Below, one piece after another: positions 51,240-61,211 of a stretch of 64,000 nucleotides of DNA. The stretch is taken from contig NZ_JAFBDW010000007.1 of NCBI RefSeq assembly GCF_016908415.1, positions 8,004 to 72,003 of the forward strand. The letters run 5' to 3'. Position 1 is the stretch's first letter. The number at the start of each line of letters is the position of its first letter. A program made the translations under genes and the position numbers. The notes under the pieces are model-generated. The model saw only the letters and a program-made list of their open reading frames with translations, was not told where the DNA came from and did no database searches. The stretch is from Caldicoprobacter guelmensis (GTDB taxonomy: Bacteria > Bacillota > Clostridia > Caldicoprobacterales > Caldicoprobacteraceae).

Positions 51240-54200
51240 ATGAAGGTGTTATACTATGAGCCTTATACAAGTATGAGGCGGACAGAGCTGATAAAGAAAT
51301 GTATTGATTACATACGAATGGGTTATACGGCATTGTACATACTGCCATCGAGAGAAGCAATGTTTGACGTAAGGCGGCTTTTCATTGAGCACATGGGGGG
51401 AATATTCAACTGCCATGTCATAGGGTTTGACGATTTGGAAAGGATGATAGTTGAGGAGACAGCAGGCTCAAAAAAGCGCATAATGGATGGTACCGAAAAG
51501 CGAGTGATGCTGAGCGGCATTATGAACAGCTTATCTCCTGATAACTTTTTCAGCTTGGTAAAGCACAGGCCAGGGTTTATAAATCAGGTTATAAACACCA
51601 TAAGGCTGCTTAAACGCTCATACACAACTCCAGAGCAGTTTTTCTCAAAAACAACGGCTTGCCGAGGTAGCCTTCTCAGAAAATGCATGGGCTTTTATGA
51701 GATATATTCAAAATATGAAAGTGTCAAGGCCGAAAAACATGTTATGGATATTGATGACATTTCGTTTGAGGCCGTTTCAAAATGCTCCGAAGCCAGCATA
51801 TTTAACGATGCAAAAGTTATAGTAATTGATGGATTTGTGAATATTGACCCTGTCAATATACAGCTGATTAGGTCCATAATGGAGTATTTCCCTGATATAG
51901 AGATATATGTCAATGTTCCTTATAAAAATGTGCACAATCAGGATTTTCTACAAGAAGGGATTATAAACGACTTTATGAAACTGGGTTTTGAAACTATAGA
52001 GCAAGAAGGTTTACAAAGTGCATCTAAGTTTGGCGCCCCATACAGTAGAAGCGATGACATGTCAGAGCATCATCCAAATTTTTTCTGTTTTGCTGCTTTT
52101 CCCAATAATGAAGGTGACAACGTAGAGCTCTTAAGCCTGGCTGCTGAGCTTTATTCTCAAAAATCTCGTTTGAAAATAAGCAAAGACAGCCTGCGTATAC
52201 TTAACAGCCCGTGTATAGACCATGAATTGAGAATAGCGGCAGGCTTTATAAAGAAGATGATACAGGAGTCAAAGATAAGGCCTGACAAAATAGCAGTTGT
52301 TGTAGCTGATATAAAAGCATATTTAGACAAGGCGGTGCGGGTATTTGAAGAGTATGGTATACCGCTTAATGTCAAATACGGGGGCAAAATGAACGGCATG
52401 TCCCTTGTAAAGGACATCATAGCATTGCTCAAATATGTGCTTTATCAGGAAGAACGGGATGACTGCTTCAGCAGTATGGTTACATCAATGTACCTCCTTC
52501 CTGAAGGGGTGCTGAACTTTGAAGGATTTAGCAATGCCAGGCTGATCGAGATGGCCGAAGATGCGCTTCAGGCTAATCACCATGACCCTTTTTCAGCTTT
52601 TTTGGCTGTTTATTTTGACACCACGCAAGATGAATACGCAAAGTCATGCATGAAGGATTATATTGATAATGCCGTAAGCATGGTGGATAAGCTTGAGAAA
52701 TACGCGCAGCGGTTCGAGTTTGGCATTGAGGACGTTGGCGAATTTTTTGCGAATTTAAAGGGCTATTTGGGTTCTCTAAAACTTGCTGGCAGGATATCGC
52801 TATTACATCAAAAAGGCATCATAGGCACTGATATGTGGTTTGGCAATATGAAGGCTTTGACGACGGTCATGGACGTCCTCCAGCGCTTGGAGGAGCTGTA
52901 TGGCCGTTATGCTTCGCTTAAAGAGGTACGGTATTCAGGATGCGATGTCATACAGCACATTGTTGAGAGCCTGTACTCTTTTGATATAGACGATGCTGGA
53001 AGTTCATCAGGAGGCGTCAAACTAATTCCTCCCGACCTCATAAGAGGGCAGAGATATTATGCCGTTTTTGTATTGGGCCTCAATGAGGGGGTGTTCCCCG
53101 CTGTATATAATGCTGTTCAAATATTTGACAGCTATGAAGCAAACCGGCTTTTCGAGCTGGGAATAAATCTCATGCCTGCCTCATGGGAACTTGAGCGTGA
53201 AAAGATAAGGTTCAATGCGTGCATTGCCGCAGCTAGGAACAAGCTGTATCTATCTTACCGTACGCTGGATGAAGACGGCAGCGTGATGAACCCGTCACCC
53301 TTTATAGACGAGGTGTTGTCCGTAATAGAGGACCGGAGCAGGGAGCATATTGTGGAAAGCCAGGTAACCATGCGCGACAGGATGGCCTTTAACAGGCAGC
53401 CCTTCAGCCTTAGGGAGGCTGTCAAAGCCATAGGCACTATGCTGAGAAACAATGGGGATACGGCTGAGGATTTGAAGACAAGTATATGCATTCCCGAGAT
53501 TTTGGATCACCTCAAGTATCCGGCATATGCCTCCTGCGTGGAATTCTCAAGGGAGTTTGCTCCGGCATTTGACGCATATGACGGGAAGCTGAATACACCC
53601 CCTGAACTTCAGCAGAATATGACGTACATAATTTCGGTTTCACGCATAAATGATTACGCCAGGTGTCCGTTTAAGTATTTTGCCAATGTCATGTTTGACG
53701 TCGATGCTGAAGACCAGGATTTAAGGAGCAAGATGGACATAAGCAGCTTTTACCATGCGGTGCTTAAGGCCTACTACCAAGGAGATTGTGACCCCTTAAA
53801 TCCCGATGCTGACAGGTTTAATTCGATATTCGAAGAAAAATTGCAAAATATCAGTTTAAGCCATATACCGTCGTCGCTTAAGGGATATGCCGTTGAAGAG
53901 CTCAGAAATACGCTGTTTAAGTTTATCTGCCATGATGCTCAAAACATGCGCAGGTATTATGATGCCACAGGTTGTGAGTTGAAACCGGCATTGCTGGAAT
54001 ACCCCTTTAGGGTGGGCATAAATACCGAAAGAGGCAGTGTTGTAATATCAGGCATAGTTGACAGGGTGGATGTGGAGATCGATAGGCGAGGCAATTTTAC
54101 CGGCAGATATATAATATATGACTATAAGAAGAGGAGGATCAGTGGACTGAAGGAGTGTATCGAAGGCAGCGATTTCCAATTACCCCTTTATTATATAGGC

Positions 54201-54548
54201 GTCCGTGATGTTATAAGGAGAGCAAGCGGTATGGACGACCTGCAGTGCATGGCCCTTCTCTACTATAGCATTGAAAAATTGAAATGGGACGGCATTATTT
54301 CAAAGGACGTAAGGAGTGCGCTTTTCGAGGGCAGAAAAGGTCCCAGAAATGTGCCTACATATCCAAACATGGAGGTAATACTTTCCTGGAATCTCAGAGA
54401 GGCGTTGAGGATGGTGGAGAAAATGCGCAAGGGGCATTTCATGCCGCCGGCTGTATGCCCCAATGAGGCATTTGGATGTGCATACAGAAGCGTGTGCAGG
54501 CACAATGAGGTGAGGTTGTCCAGGAAGGTGGGTGTAATGAATGATTGA
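51240..54548 (+). CDS. addB: AddB subunit of the AddAB helicase-nuclease
   Basis: 1102 residues from ATG 51240 (GGGAGATGGGG upstream); an earlier TTG at 51195 has no site. UvrD-like helicase fold lacking a canonical Walker A, as in many clostridial AddB proteins, and a C-terminal PD-(D/E)XK nuclease domain with YARCPFKYF and VVISGIVDRVD...YDYKK. Cysteines in CPFKY and in CPNEAFGCAYRSVC form the Fe-S staple of the family. It processes double-strand ends for RecA. It overlaps addA by 8 bp. Confidence 0.9.
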   Translation: MKVLYYEPYTSMRRTELIKKCIDYIRMGYTALYILPSREAMFDVRRLFIEHMGGIFNCHVIGFDDLERMIVEETAGSKKRIMDGTEKRVMLSGIMNSLSPDNFFSLVKHRPGFINQVINTIRLLKRSYTTPEQFFSKTTACRGSLLRKCMGFYEIYSKYESVKAEKHVMDIDDISFEAVSKCSEASIFNDAKVIVIDGFVNIDPVNIQLIRSIMEYFPDIEIYVNVPYKNVHNQDFLQEGIINDFMKLGFETIEQEGLQSASKFGAPYSRSDDMSEHHPNFFCFAAFPNNEGDNVELLSLAAELYSQKSRLKISKDSLRILNSPCIDHELRIAAGFIKKMIQESKIRPDKIAVVVADIKAYLDKAVRVFEEYGIPLNVKYGGKMNGMSLVKDIIALLKYVLYQEERDDCFSSMVTSMYLLPEGVLNFEGFSNARLIEMAEDALQANHHDPFSAFLAVYFDTTQDEYAKSCMKDYIDNAVSMVDKLEKYAQRFEFGIEDVGEFFANLKGYLGSLKLAGRISLLHQKGIIGTDMWFGNMKALTTVMDVLQRLEELYGRYASLKEVRYSGCDVIQHIVESLYSFDIDDAGSSSGGVKLIPPDLIRGQRYYAVFVLGLNEGVFPAVYNAVQIFDSYEANRLFELGINLMPASWELEREKIRFNACIAAARNKLYLSYRTLDEDGSVMNPSPFIDEVLSVIEDRSREHIVESQVTMRDRMAFNRQPFSLREAVKAIGTMLRNNGDTAEDLKTSICIPEILDHLKYPAYASCVEFSREFAPAFDAYDGKLNTPPELQQNMTYIISVSRINDYARCPFKYFANVMFDVDAEDQDLRSKMDISSFYHAVLKAYYQGDCDPLNPDADRFNSIFEEKLQNISLSHIPSSLKGYAVEELRNTLFKFICHDAQNMRRYYDATGCELKPALLEYPFRVGINTERGSVVISGIVDRVDVEIDRRGNFTGRYIIYDYKKRRISGLKECIEGSDFQLPLYYIGVRDVIRRASGMDDLQCMALLYYSIEKLKWDGIISKDVRSALFEGRKGPRNVPTYPNMEVILSWNLREALRMVEKMRKGHFMPPAVCPNEAFGCAYRSVCRHNEVRLSRKVGVMND

Positions 54549-57500
54549 TAGCGTGGCTTATATACGCGAGAGATATGGATTGAACGAGGAGCAGGCAAGA
54601 GCGCTTGATACCAGCACCAGCATGGCGGTCAAGGCAGGAGCAGGTTCGGGCAAGACCAGGGTCCTTACGCAGCGGTTTATGAGGCTTTTGCTTGAAAACC
54701 CCGATATGGACCTTGAAAGCATCGTTGCCATAACTTTCACCAGGAAAGCGGCGGCTGAGATGAAGGACAGGATTCGACGGGAGCTTTCAAAAAGGATTGC
54801 CGAAAGCAGGGACATGGATGAGAAGAAAAGGCTTTCTGACCTCAGGATGCGCATAAGCGCTGCCAATATAGATACCATCCATGGGTTTTGTGCAAGGCTA
54901 CTACGGGAGAATTTTGCCTTGTTGGGGCTCGACCCGCAGTTTAAGGTTATGGACGAGGTTGAGGCTGAACTGGCGCTCTTAAAATTAGCCGATGACGTCA
55001 TTCTCGAGTTTTTGGACCAGCATCAAAACAGCCAAAAAGTAAAGCTCATTGTCCAAATGCTTTCAGTTTCGTTTTTTACTGAGAAGCTCAAAAAGGGCGT
55101 TATTTCGGCCTTCAAGGTCTTAAGGGGCAAGGGATGGGAGCCCAGCGAAGATGTGGATGGGCGGCACGACCATCATGAAATGCAAGGCAGCGATATAACA
55201 TCTGTACTTGAAGAGGTGGGGATGGAGGTCATAACAGCCCTTTATAGAGAATACAGCCGCTACAAGGACAGGGAAAATGTGCTGGACTTCAATGACCTTG
55301 AAATACTCACCCTTAAGCTGCTTCAAAACCCCCATGTGCGGGATTATTGTTTTGAGAGATTTGCTGTCATCATGGTGGATGAGTTCCAGGACTTAAACCC
55401 AGTTCAAAAACGGATACTGGACCTACTCGTTAAGAAGGACGGGCGTATACCTCCTGGACGGCTTTTCATTGTGGGCGATGTAAAGCAGTCTATATACGGC
55501 TTTAGGGGGTCGGACTATACCATATTCAACGATGCCTGCAGGGAAATAACTGAGAGCGGAGGGGTGGAGGTATCCCTCAAGACGTGCCACCGAAGCAGCA
55601 AGACCATAATTGGTTTTGTTAACAAGGTATTCAGCAATATACTTGAGTATTATGAGGATATTAACCCCTGGGATAAAAGCCAAAACGCGGAGTATAAGGT
55701 TGAGGTTATAACATGGGACTACAAGGCGCTAAAGGAAGCCGATTTAAAGGACAGGTGGGAAGCTGCTAAAAAGTTGCTGGGGGAAGAAGGAAGCAGTCAA
55801 AAACTCGAAAGCATATTGGAAGAGGGCTATAGTACCATGCTTTTAACCAGCCGCAAGGATTACAAGGCTGAGGTTGTGGGGAAAGCCGTCAAAAGGCTGG
55901 TTTCCATGGGCTTCAAATACGGCGATATAGCAGTGCTTTTACGGAGCAGGACCTCTCTTGTTCAAATTGAACGGGCATTGACGGCTTTTGGCATATCATA
56001 CTGCATACTGGGTGGTATAGGATTTTGGGAGGCTGTTGAGGTAATTGATATACTGGCTCTGTACCGCTTGGTTTTTTATCCAGGGGACAGGCTGGCTCTT
56101 TTTTCGGTACTGCGTTCTCCCATCTTTGGTTTTTCCGATGACCTGCTGGTGCAGCTTGCCCAGTTTATCAGGAATTACAGCGGTTCGAAGCAGGATTTGT
56201 GCGGCATATTTGCGGAATTTGTGAATGAGGTAAAAAGTCAAGACCTGTGGATTGTCAAGAGGGCCGCTGATGTTTTTAAAGAGATTTCACAGCGGGGAAG
56301 CTTGCTGAACACTGCCAAGCTTTTGGAGCAGCTTATACACATTACCGGATATGACCATATTTTGGCTGCTTTGCCTTATGGAGAGAGAAAGCTGCGCAAC
56401 ATCGAAAAGCTTATACAGATAGCTTATGAGTTTGAAGACAAAGGGGTGTACAGTGCAAGGCGCTTTCTCGACTACGTAGAGGCATTGAGAAACAGTGCGG
56501 TGCGGGAGCAGGAAGCCGTCCTGGACAGCGAGGACAGTGATGCGGTTAAAATCCTCACCATCCACGCATCCAAAGGGCTGGAGTTTAGGGCAGTGCTTTT
56601 GCCCGATATGAACTCTGAAGTGGATTTTCAGACCAGAAGGGATAAGCCTTTATATCTGGTGGACGAAGGCTATAACCTGGTGGCCATAGGAGTAGATGAG
56701 GAAGGCGATTACAGCGAAAAGGCCAACCCTGAGTACCAAAGGCTATTCGAGCAAAAGCTTAAATGTGAGATTGAGGAATCCAAGCGTCTGTTTTATGTGG
56801 CAGCAACGCGCGCACGGGAGTACCTGGGGCTTATCGCCCAAAAGGATGCGATGGGTTACACCGGCAGCCCCGAAAAGCTCAACACATTCATGAAACAGCT
56901 TGCATGGAGCCTGCAAAAATGCGGGGAGCTCTATGAGATGGTCCAAGTCGATGCAAATGAGCTGGGAGAGCATGACGATGTACAGGGTGAATTATATAAA
57001 AGGGTTATGAATTCCATGAGAGGTATAATAACTGCAGGAGAGGTAAAGGGTGTAAATGTTGATGATCGGTATATACTGGCACTAAGCGATCATGAGTCAC
57101 ACATAAGCGGCGTTGTCAGCATATCCTCGTGGATGAAATACAGGAACTGCCCTCGCAGGTTTTACATAGAGGAGATTGCCGGCATCAAAAAGCTAAACGG
57201 CCTTGCCGTTACCACATCATACTATGAGGAATACGACGAAAGGCCATCTGACTACAATTTTGCTGATTTAGGGATAATGATACATAGGTTTCTAAAAGAG
57301 ATAGACATAATTAATTTTAGTCAAAGCAGCTTTTTATCTGATGGGGTTTTTGTGGGAATAGATAGTGCCACCAGGGCTCAGTGTTTGAAGTATATTGAAG
57401 GGTTCTGGGAGATTGAAAACAGGAAAAGGCGGAGGTGGAACGGAAGCATAATTTACAGCCTTAAAGAATACTCCTTCATGGTGCCTCTGAGGCATGGGCT

Positions 57501-57900
57501 GTACTTTTCAGGCGTCGTTGACAGGATAGATATATATGAAGACAGGGGACAGATTAAGGCCAGGCTCATAGACTACAAGACCAACAGGATATACAGCCAG
57601 GCAGATATTGAGCAAAAGAGGGATTATTACGCCGGGCAGCTGCTGTCATACGCCTGGGCTTTGAACCGTTTTCTGGTCTACGAAGGTAGGAAAGTGGATG
57701 TGGCTCAGGCTTTGCTGTATTTCCTGGATGGCCGCGTGGCTGTGGAAATACCGCTTGATGAGGGGTGTATGGCTGCTTTGATTGAGCAGCTTATTAGTTC
57801 GGCCCCTGCTATCCTAGGCTGCAGGCCGTTTGATGAATACGTAAAGGGGGATGGAAAGGCATGTGAGTGGTGCGCAGTGAAGGAGCTTTGCTGCATATAA
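54541..57900 (+). CDS. addA: AddA subunit of the AddAB helicase-nuclease
   Basis: 1119 residues. UvrD-type helicase with Walker A AVKAGAGSGKTR (29-40), motif II VDEFQDLNPVQ, and later ILTIHASKGLEF and FYVAATRAREYL. The C-terminal nuclease has FSGVVDRIDIYED and IDYKTNR. It is the 3'-5' motor of AddAB and cuts at Chi-like sites. The terminal CEWCAVKELCC is a cysteine cluster like that of AddB; normal for the family in clostridia. Confidence 0.92.
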   Translation: MIDSVAYIRERYGLNEEQARALDTSTSMAVKAGAGSGKTRVLTQRFMRLLLENPDMDLESIVAITFTRKAAAEMKDRIRRELSKRIAESRDMDEKKRLSDLRMRISAANIDTIHGFCARLLRENFALLGLDPQFKVMDEVEAELALLKLADDVILEFLDQHQNSQKVKLIVQMLSVSFFTEKLKKGVISAFKVLRGKGWEPSEDVDGRHDHHEMQGSDITSVLEEVGMEVITALYREYSRYKDRENVLDFNDLEILTLKLLQNPHVRDYCFERFAVIMVDEFQDLNPVQKRILDLLVKKDGRIPPGRLFIVGDVKQSIYGFRGSDYTIFNDACREITESGGVEVSLKTCHRSSKTIIGFVNKVFSNILEYYEDINPWDKSQNAEYKVEVITWDYKALKEADLKDRWEAAKKLLGEEGSSQKLESILEEGYSTMLLTSRKDYKAEVVGKAVKRLVSMGFKYGDIAVLLRSRTSLVQIERALTAFGISYCILGGIGFWEAVEVIDILALYRLVFYPGDRLALFSVLRSPIFGFSDDLLVQLAQFIRNYSGSKQDLCGIFAEFVNEVKSQDLWIVKRAADVFKEISQRGSLLNTAKLLEQLIHITGYDHILAALPYGERKLRNIEKLIQIAYEFEDKGVYSARRFLDYVEALRNSAVREQEAVLDSEDSDAVKILTIHASKGLEFRAVLLPDMNSEVDFQTRRDKPLYLVDEGYNLVAIGVDEEGDYSEKANPEYQRLFEQKLKCEIEESKRLFYVAATRAREYLGLIAQKDAMGYTGSPEKLNTFMKQLAWSLQKCGELYEMVQVDANELGEHDDVQGELYKRVMNSMRGIITAGEVKGVNVDDRYILALSDHESHISGVVSISSWMKYRNCPRRFYIEEIAGIKKLNGLAVTTSYYEEYDERPSDYNFADLGIMIHRFLKEIDIINFSQSSFLSDGVFVGIDSATRAQCLKYIEGFWEIENRKRRRWNGSIIYSLKEYSFMVPLRHGLYFSGVVDRIDIYEDRGQIKARLIDYKTNRIYSQADIEQKRDYYAGQLLSYAWALNRFLVYEGRKVDVAQALLYFLDGRVAVEIPLDEGCMAALIEQLISSAPAILGCRPFDEYVKGDGKACEWCAVKELCCI

Positions 57901-57907
57901 CTCCTAC

Positions 57908-57935
57908 TTGACAAAACTCATACTTGTCGTATAAT
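57908..57935 (+). promoter_or_regulatory. Promoter of the T-box leader
   Basis: Perfect TTGACA (57908-57913) and perfect TATAAT (57930-57935), 16 bp apart, just after addA. Confidence 0.75.
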
Positions 57936-57944
57936 AAAGACAAC

Positions 57945-58298
57945 GCAAATAATGGCAAAATGCGATGAAGAAGAGGAGTACACCTCGCTTCCCACCAGAG
58001 AGGGGGGCCCGCGGCTGAAAGGTCCCCTTGGGTAATAGAGCGGGGTGGAAGGTCGCTTCTGAGCTTTTCAGCTGAATGGCAGTAGGCTGAAACGGGACGC
58101 TACCGTTATGCGAAGGAGTGCCTGCCGGTTTGTCGGAGGTCAAAAATGCCCCCGAGGCATGTCAAATGCACTTCCGGCTTTTTGCGCGATAGAGGCGACA
58201 GAGGGCATTAAGTGTCCGCATGAAGTTGTAGGCCGGCAGGATTAAAGGTGGTACCGCGGAGCTAGGTCCTTCGTCCTTTACTGGATGAAGGATTTTTT
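57945..58298 (+). promoter_or_regulatory. T-box leader for valS
   Basis: About 350 nt. The conserved opening GATGAAGAAGAGGAGTA is at 57962-57978, and the T-box AAGGTGGTACCGCGG lies near 58246. Directly after it a terminator stem TCCTTCGTCC/GGATGAAGGA (58267-58276 with 58283-58292) and a T run. GTC at 58052-58054, in GGAAGGTCGCTTCTGAG on the 3' side of stem I, is the likely specifier codon for valine, in agreement with valS downstream. Uncharged tRNA-Val would favour the antiterminator and read-through. Confidence 0.88.
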
Positions 58299-58314
58299 GT
58301 TAAAGGGGAGTGTT

Positions 58315-58521
58315 GTGGGCTTGTTGGAGTTAAAGCATATAGACCCCGTGGGGATGGCGCTTATGTTGCTTGGCGGCATACTGGGATATGGGGCAAGGTT
58401 GATTGTGACGTATGCCCTAAAGCCGCCGCAGGAGCAGTTGATGAAGTGGACGATAGCGGTAAAATTGATGGGGCTCATTTTTGTAATACTTGCCATGCTT
58501 AAAATAATGGAGGTATTTTGA
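58315..58521 (+). CDS. Small membrane protein between T-box and valS
   Basis: 68 residues from GTG 58315 (AAAGGGGAG upstream); the frame also opens at an ATG inside the terminator stem (58285), which is unlikely to be used. Two hydrophobic helices, GMALMLLGGILGYGARLIVTYAL and IAVKLMGLIFVILAMLKI. No family is recognised. It lies 16 bp before valS and so would share its T-box control. Confidence 0.55.
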   Translation: MGLLELKHIDPVGMALMLLGGILGYGARLIVTYALKPPQEQLMKWTIAVKLMGLIFVILAMLKIMEVF

Positions 58522-58537
58522 ATAGGAGGGCGAGGAC

Positions 58538-61192
58538 ATGCAGGAAAAGTTGCTTGACAAGACTTACGACCCAAGTAAGGTAGAGGATCGATTATACCGC
58601 ATGTGGATGGAGAAAGGGTACTTCAGGGCCGAGGTTGACTGGAGCAAGGAGCCATTTTGTGTAGTTATCCCTCCACCCAATATCACAGGGGAACTTCACA
58701 TGGGACATGCTTTGAACAATACCTTGCAGGACATACTGGTCCGCTGGAGAAGGATGCAGGGGTATGTCACTTTATGGCTTCCAGGGACCGACCATGCCAG
58801 CATCGCCACCGAGGTAAAGATTGTGGAGAAATTGGCCGAGGAGGGCCTAACCAAAAGCGACCTGGGGCGAGAGGAGTTCTTGAAGAGGGCCTGGAAGTGG
58901 AAGGAGCAGTACGGGGGCAGGATCACGCAGCAGCTTAAGAAGCTGGGGTCCTCCCTTGACTGGTCGAGGGAAAGGTTTACCATGGATGAGGGCTGCAGCA
59001 GGGCCGTGGTGGAGGTGTTTGTGCGCCTTTACAAAAAAGGCCTCATATACCGCGGAGACAGGATAATAAACTGGTGCCCTGACTGCAGGACTGCTTTGTC
59101 GGATGCCGAAGTAGAGCACGAGGAAGAACAGGGCAACCTGTGGTATGTACGCTATCCCATCAAGGACAGCGATGAGAGCATAATGGTGGCCACCACAAGG
59201 CCCGAGACCATGCTGGGCGATACCGCCGTTGCCGTGCACCCTGAAGATGAGCGGTACCGCCATCTCATCGGGAAGACGGCTATACTGCCCATCATGAACA
59301 GGGAGATACCAATAATTGCCGATGAATACGTGGAACGCGGGTTTGGAACGGGTGCGGTCAAGATCACTCCAGCTCATGACCCCAACGACTTTGAGGTGGC
59401 ATCAAGGCATGACCTGCCATGGGTCTGTGTCATAGATGAAAAGGGCGTCATGAACCACAATGCAGGGAAGTACCAGGGTATGGACCGCTATGAGGCCAGG
59501 AAGGCCATTGTTGAGGAGCTTCAAAGGCTGGGACTTCTTGTAAAGGTTGAGAGCCATAAGCACAACGTGGGACATTGCTATAGGTGCGGTACGGTGGTGG
59601 AGCCTCTCATCTCCAAGCAATGGTTTGTCAAGATGAAGCCTTTGGCTGAGCCGGCCATAAAGGTGGTAAAAGAGGGAAAGATCAGATTCGTGCCTGAACG
59701 GTTTGAAAAGGTCTATTTCAACTGGATGGAGAACATAAAGGACTGGTGTATTTCCAGGCAGCTGTGGTGGGGGCATCGAATCCCGGCATACTATTGCCAG
59801 GACTGCGGTGAGACCATGGTTGAACGCAGCATGCCCGAGAAGTGCGTAAAATGCGGCAGCACGAGTATAATACAGGACGAGGACGTGCTGGATACCTGGT
59901 TTAGCTCGGCGCTGTGGCCTTTCTCCACCTTGGGCTGGCCAGATGAGACCGAGGACCTTAAGTATTTCTATCCCACCAGCGTGCTGGTTACCGGCTATGA
60001 CATCATATTCTTCTGGGTGGCCAGGATGATATTCTCAGGGTTGGAACACATGGGCGAGATACCTTTTAGATACGTCCTCATCCACGGTATTGTCAGGGAC
60101 TCGGAAGGGCGTAAGATGAGCAAGTCCCTTGGCAACGGTATAGACCCGCTCAAGGTGATTGAGAAATACGGTGCAGATGCTTTGCGCCTTACCCTTGTGA
60201 CGGGGAACTCCCCGGGCAACGACATGCGCTTTTACTGGGAGAGGGTGGAAGCCAGCCGTAACTTCTGCAATAAGCTGTGGAATGCCGCCAGGTTTATATT
60301 GATGAACATGGAAAACTCCGGAATTGATAAGCCGCGAAAGGGTAAACTGGAACTTCCCGATCGCTGGATCATAAGCAGGTGCAACCGCATCATAAAAGAG
60401 GTTACGGAAAACCTGGAGAAGTTTGAGCTGGGTATAGCCGTGCAAAAGCTGTACGACTTTATATGGGATGAATTCTGCGACTGGTACATCGAGCTTGCAA
60501 AGCCCGGCCTGTACAGCCAGGACTTAGAGCTTAAGGAGTCCAAGCTGTATACCCTGACCTATGTGCTGGCCAATATACTGAAACTGCTTCATCCGTTTAT
60601 GCCCTTTATCACCGAGGAGATATGGCAGCACCTGCCCAATCGCGAGTGCGACAGCATTATGGTTTCCTCTTGGCCCAAGGTTAATGAGGAGGAGATAGAT
60701 GCCCAGACTGAAGAGCAGATGGCCGTTGTGATGGATGCCATAAGGAGCATCAGGAATATAAGGGCCGAGATGGAGGTTCCGCCTTCCCGCAAAGCCAAGG
60801 TGATACTGGTTGTTAGTGATGACTGGAGGGATATTTTCGAGAAAAGCACGGCATACTTCGAAAAGCTTGCTTGGGCATCTGAAGTGGTATTGAAGAGGGA
60901 TAGGGAGGGCGTACCATCCAATGCCGTTTCTGCTGTGACCGACAAAGCGCAGATATTTATGCCCCTTGAGGACCTGGTTGATATTGAAAAGGAGATGGAA
61001 CGCCTGCTCAAAGAAAAAGCCAATCTCGAGAAGGAGCTGGCGCGAGTCGAAGGTAAGCTTTCCAACCGCAATTTTGTTGAAAAAGCGCCACCGACGGTGG
61101 TGGAGGAAGAGCGAAAGAAAAAGGCAAAGTATGAAGACATGATGACTAAGGTGTTGAACCGTATTGAGGTGTTAAACAGCATGAGAAAGTGA
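58538..61192 (+). CDS. valS: Valyl-tRNA synthetase
   Basis: 884 residues, normal length. Class I signatures PPNITGELHMGHAL (HMGH ending at 57) and KMSKS (526-530). The editing domain with TTRPETMLGDTAV lies between, and zinc-type cysteines CPDC and CQDCGE...CVKCGS are seen. The C-terminal coiled coil (about 810-884) is the usual tRNA-binding arm. GGAGGG precedes ATG. Controlled by the T-box leader. Confidence 0.97.
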   Translation: MQEKLLDKTYDPSKVEDRLYRMWMEKGYFRAEVDWSKEPFCVVIPPPNITGELHMGHALNNTLQDILVRWRRMQGYVTLWLPGTDHASIATEVKIVEKLAEEGLTKSDLGREEFLKRAWKWKEQYGGRITQQLKKLGSSLDWSRERFTMDEGCSRAVVEVFVRLYKKGLIYRGDRIINWCPDCRTALSDAEVEHEEEQGNLWYVRYPIKDSDESIMVATTRPETMLGDTAVAVHPEDERYRHLIGKTAILPIMNREIPIIADEYVERGFGTGAVKITPAHDPNDFEVASRHDLPWVCVIDEKGVMNHNAGKYQGMDRYEARKAIVEELQRLGLLVKVESHKHNVGHCYRCGTVVEPLISKQWFVKMKPLAEPAIKVVKEGKIRFVPERFEKVYFNWMENIKDWCISRQLWWGHRIPAYYCQDCGETMVERSMPEKCVKCGSTSIIQDEDVLDTWFSSALWPFSTLGWPDETEDLKYFYPTSVLVTGYDIIFFWVARMIFSGLEHMGEIPFRYVLIHGIVRDSEGRKMSKSLGNGIDPLKVIEKYGADALRLTLVTGNSPGNDMRFYWERVEASRNFCNKLWNAARFILMNMENSGIDKPRKGKLELPDRWIISRCNRIIKEVTENLEKFELGIAVQKLYDFIWDEFCDWYIELAKPGLYSQDLELKESKLYTLTYVLANILKLLHPFMPFITEEIWQHLPNRECDSIMVSSWPKVNEEEIDAQTEEQMAVVMDAIRSIRNIRAEMEVPPSRKAKVILVVSDDWRDIFEKSTAYFEKLAWASEVVLKRDREGVPSNAVSAVTDKAQIFMPLEDLVDIEKEMERLLKEKANLEKELARVEGKLSNRNFVEKAPPTVVEEERKKKAKYEDMMTKVLNRIEVLNSMRK

Positions 61193-61211
61193 ATTTACAG
61201 GGGGAAGCTAA

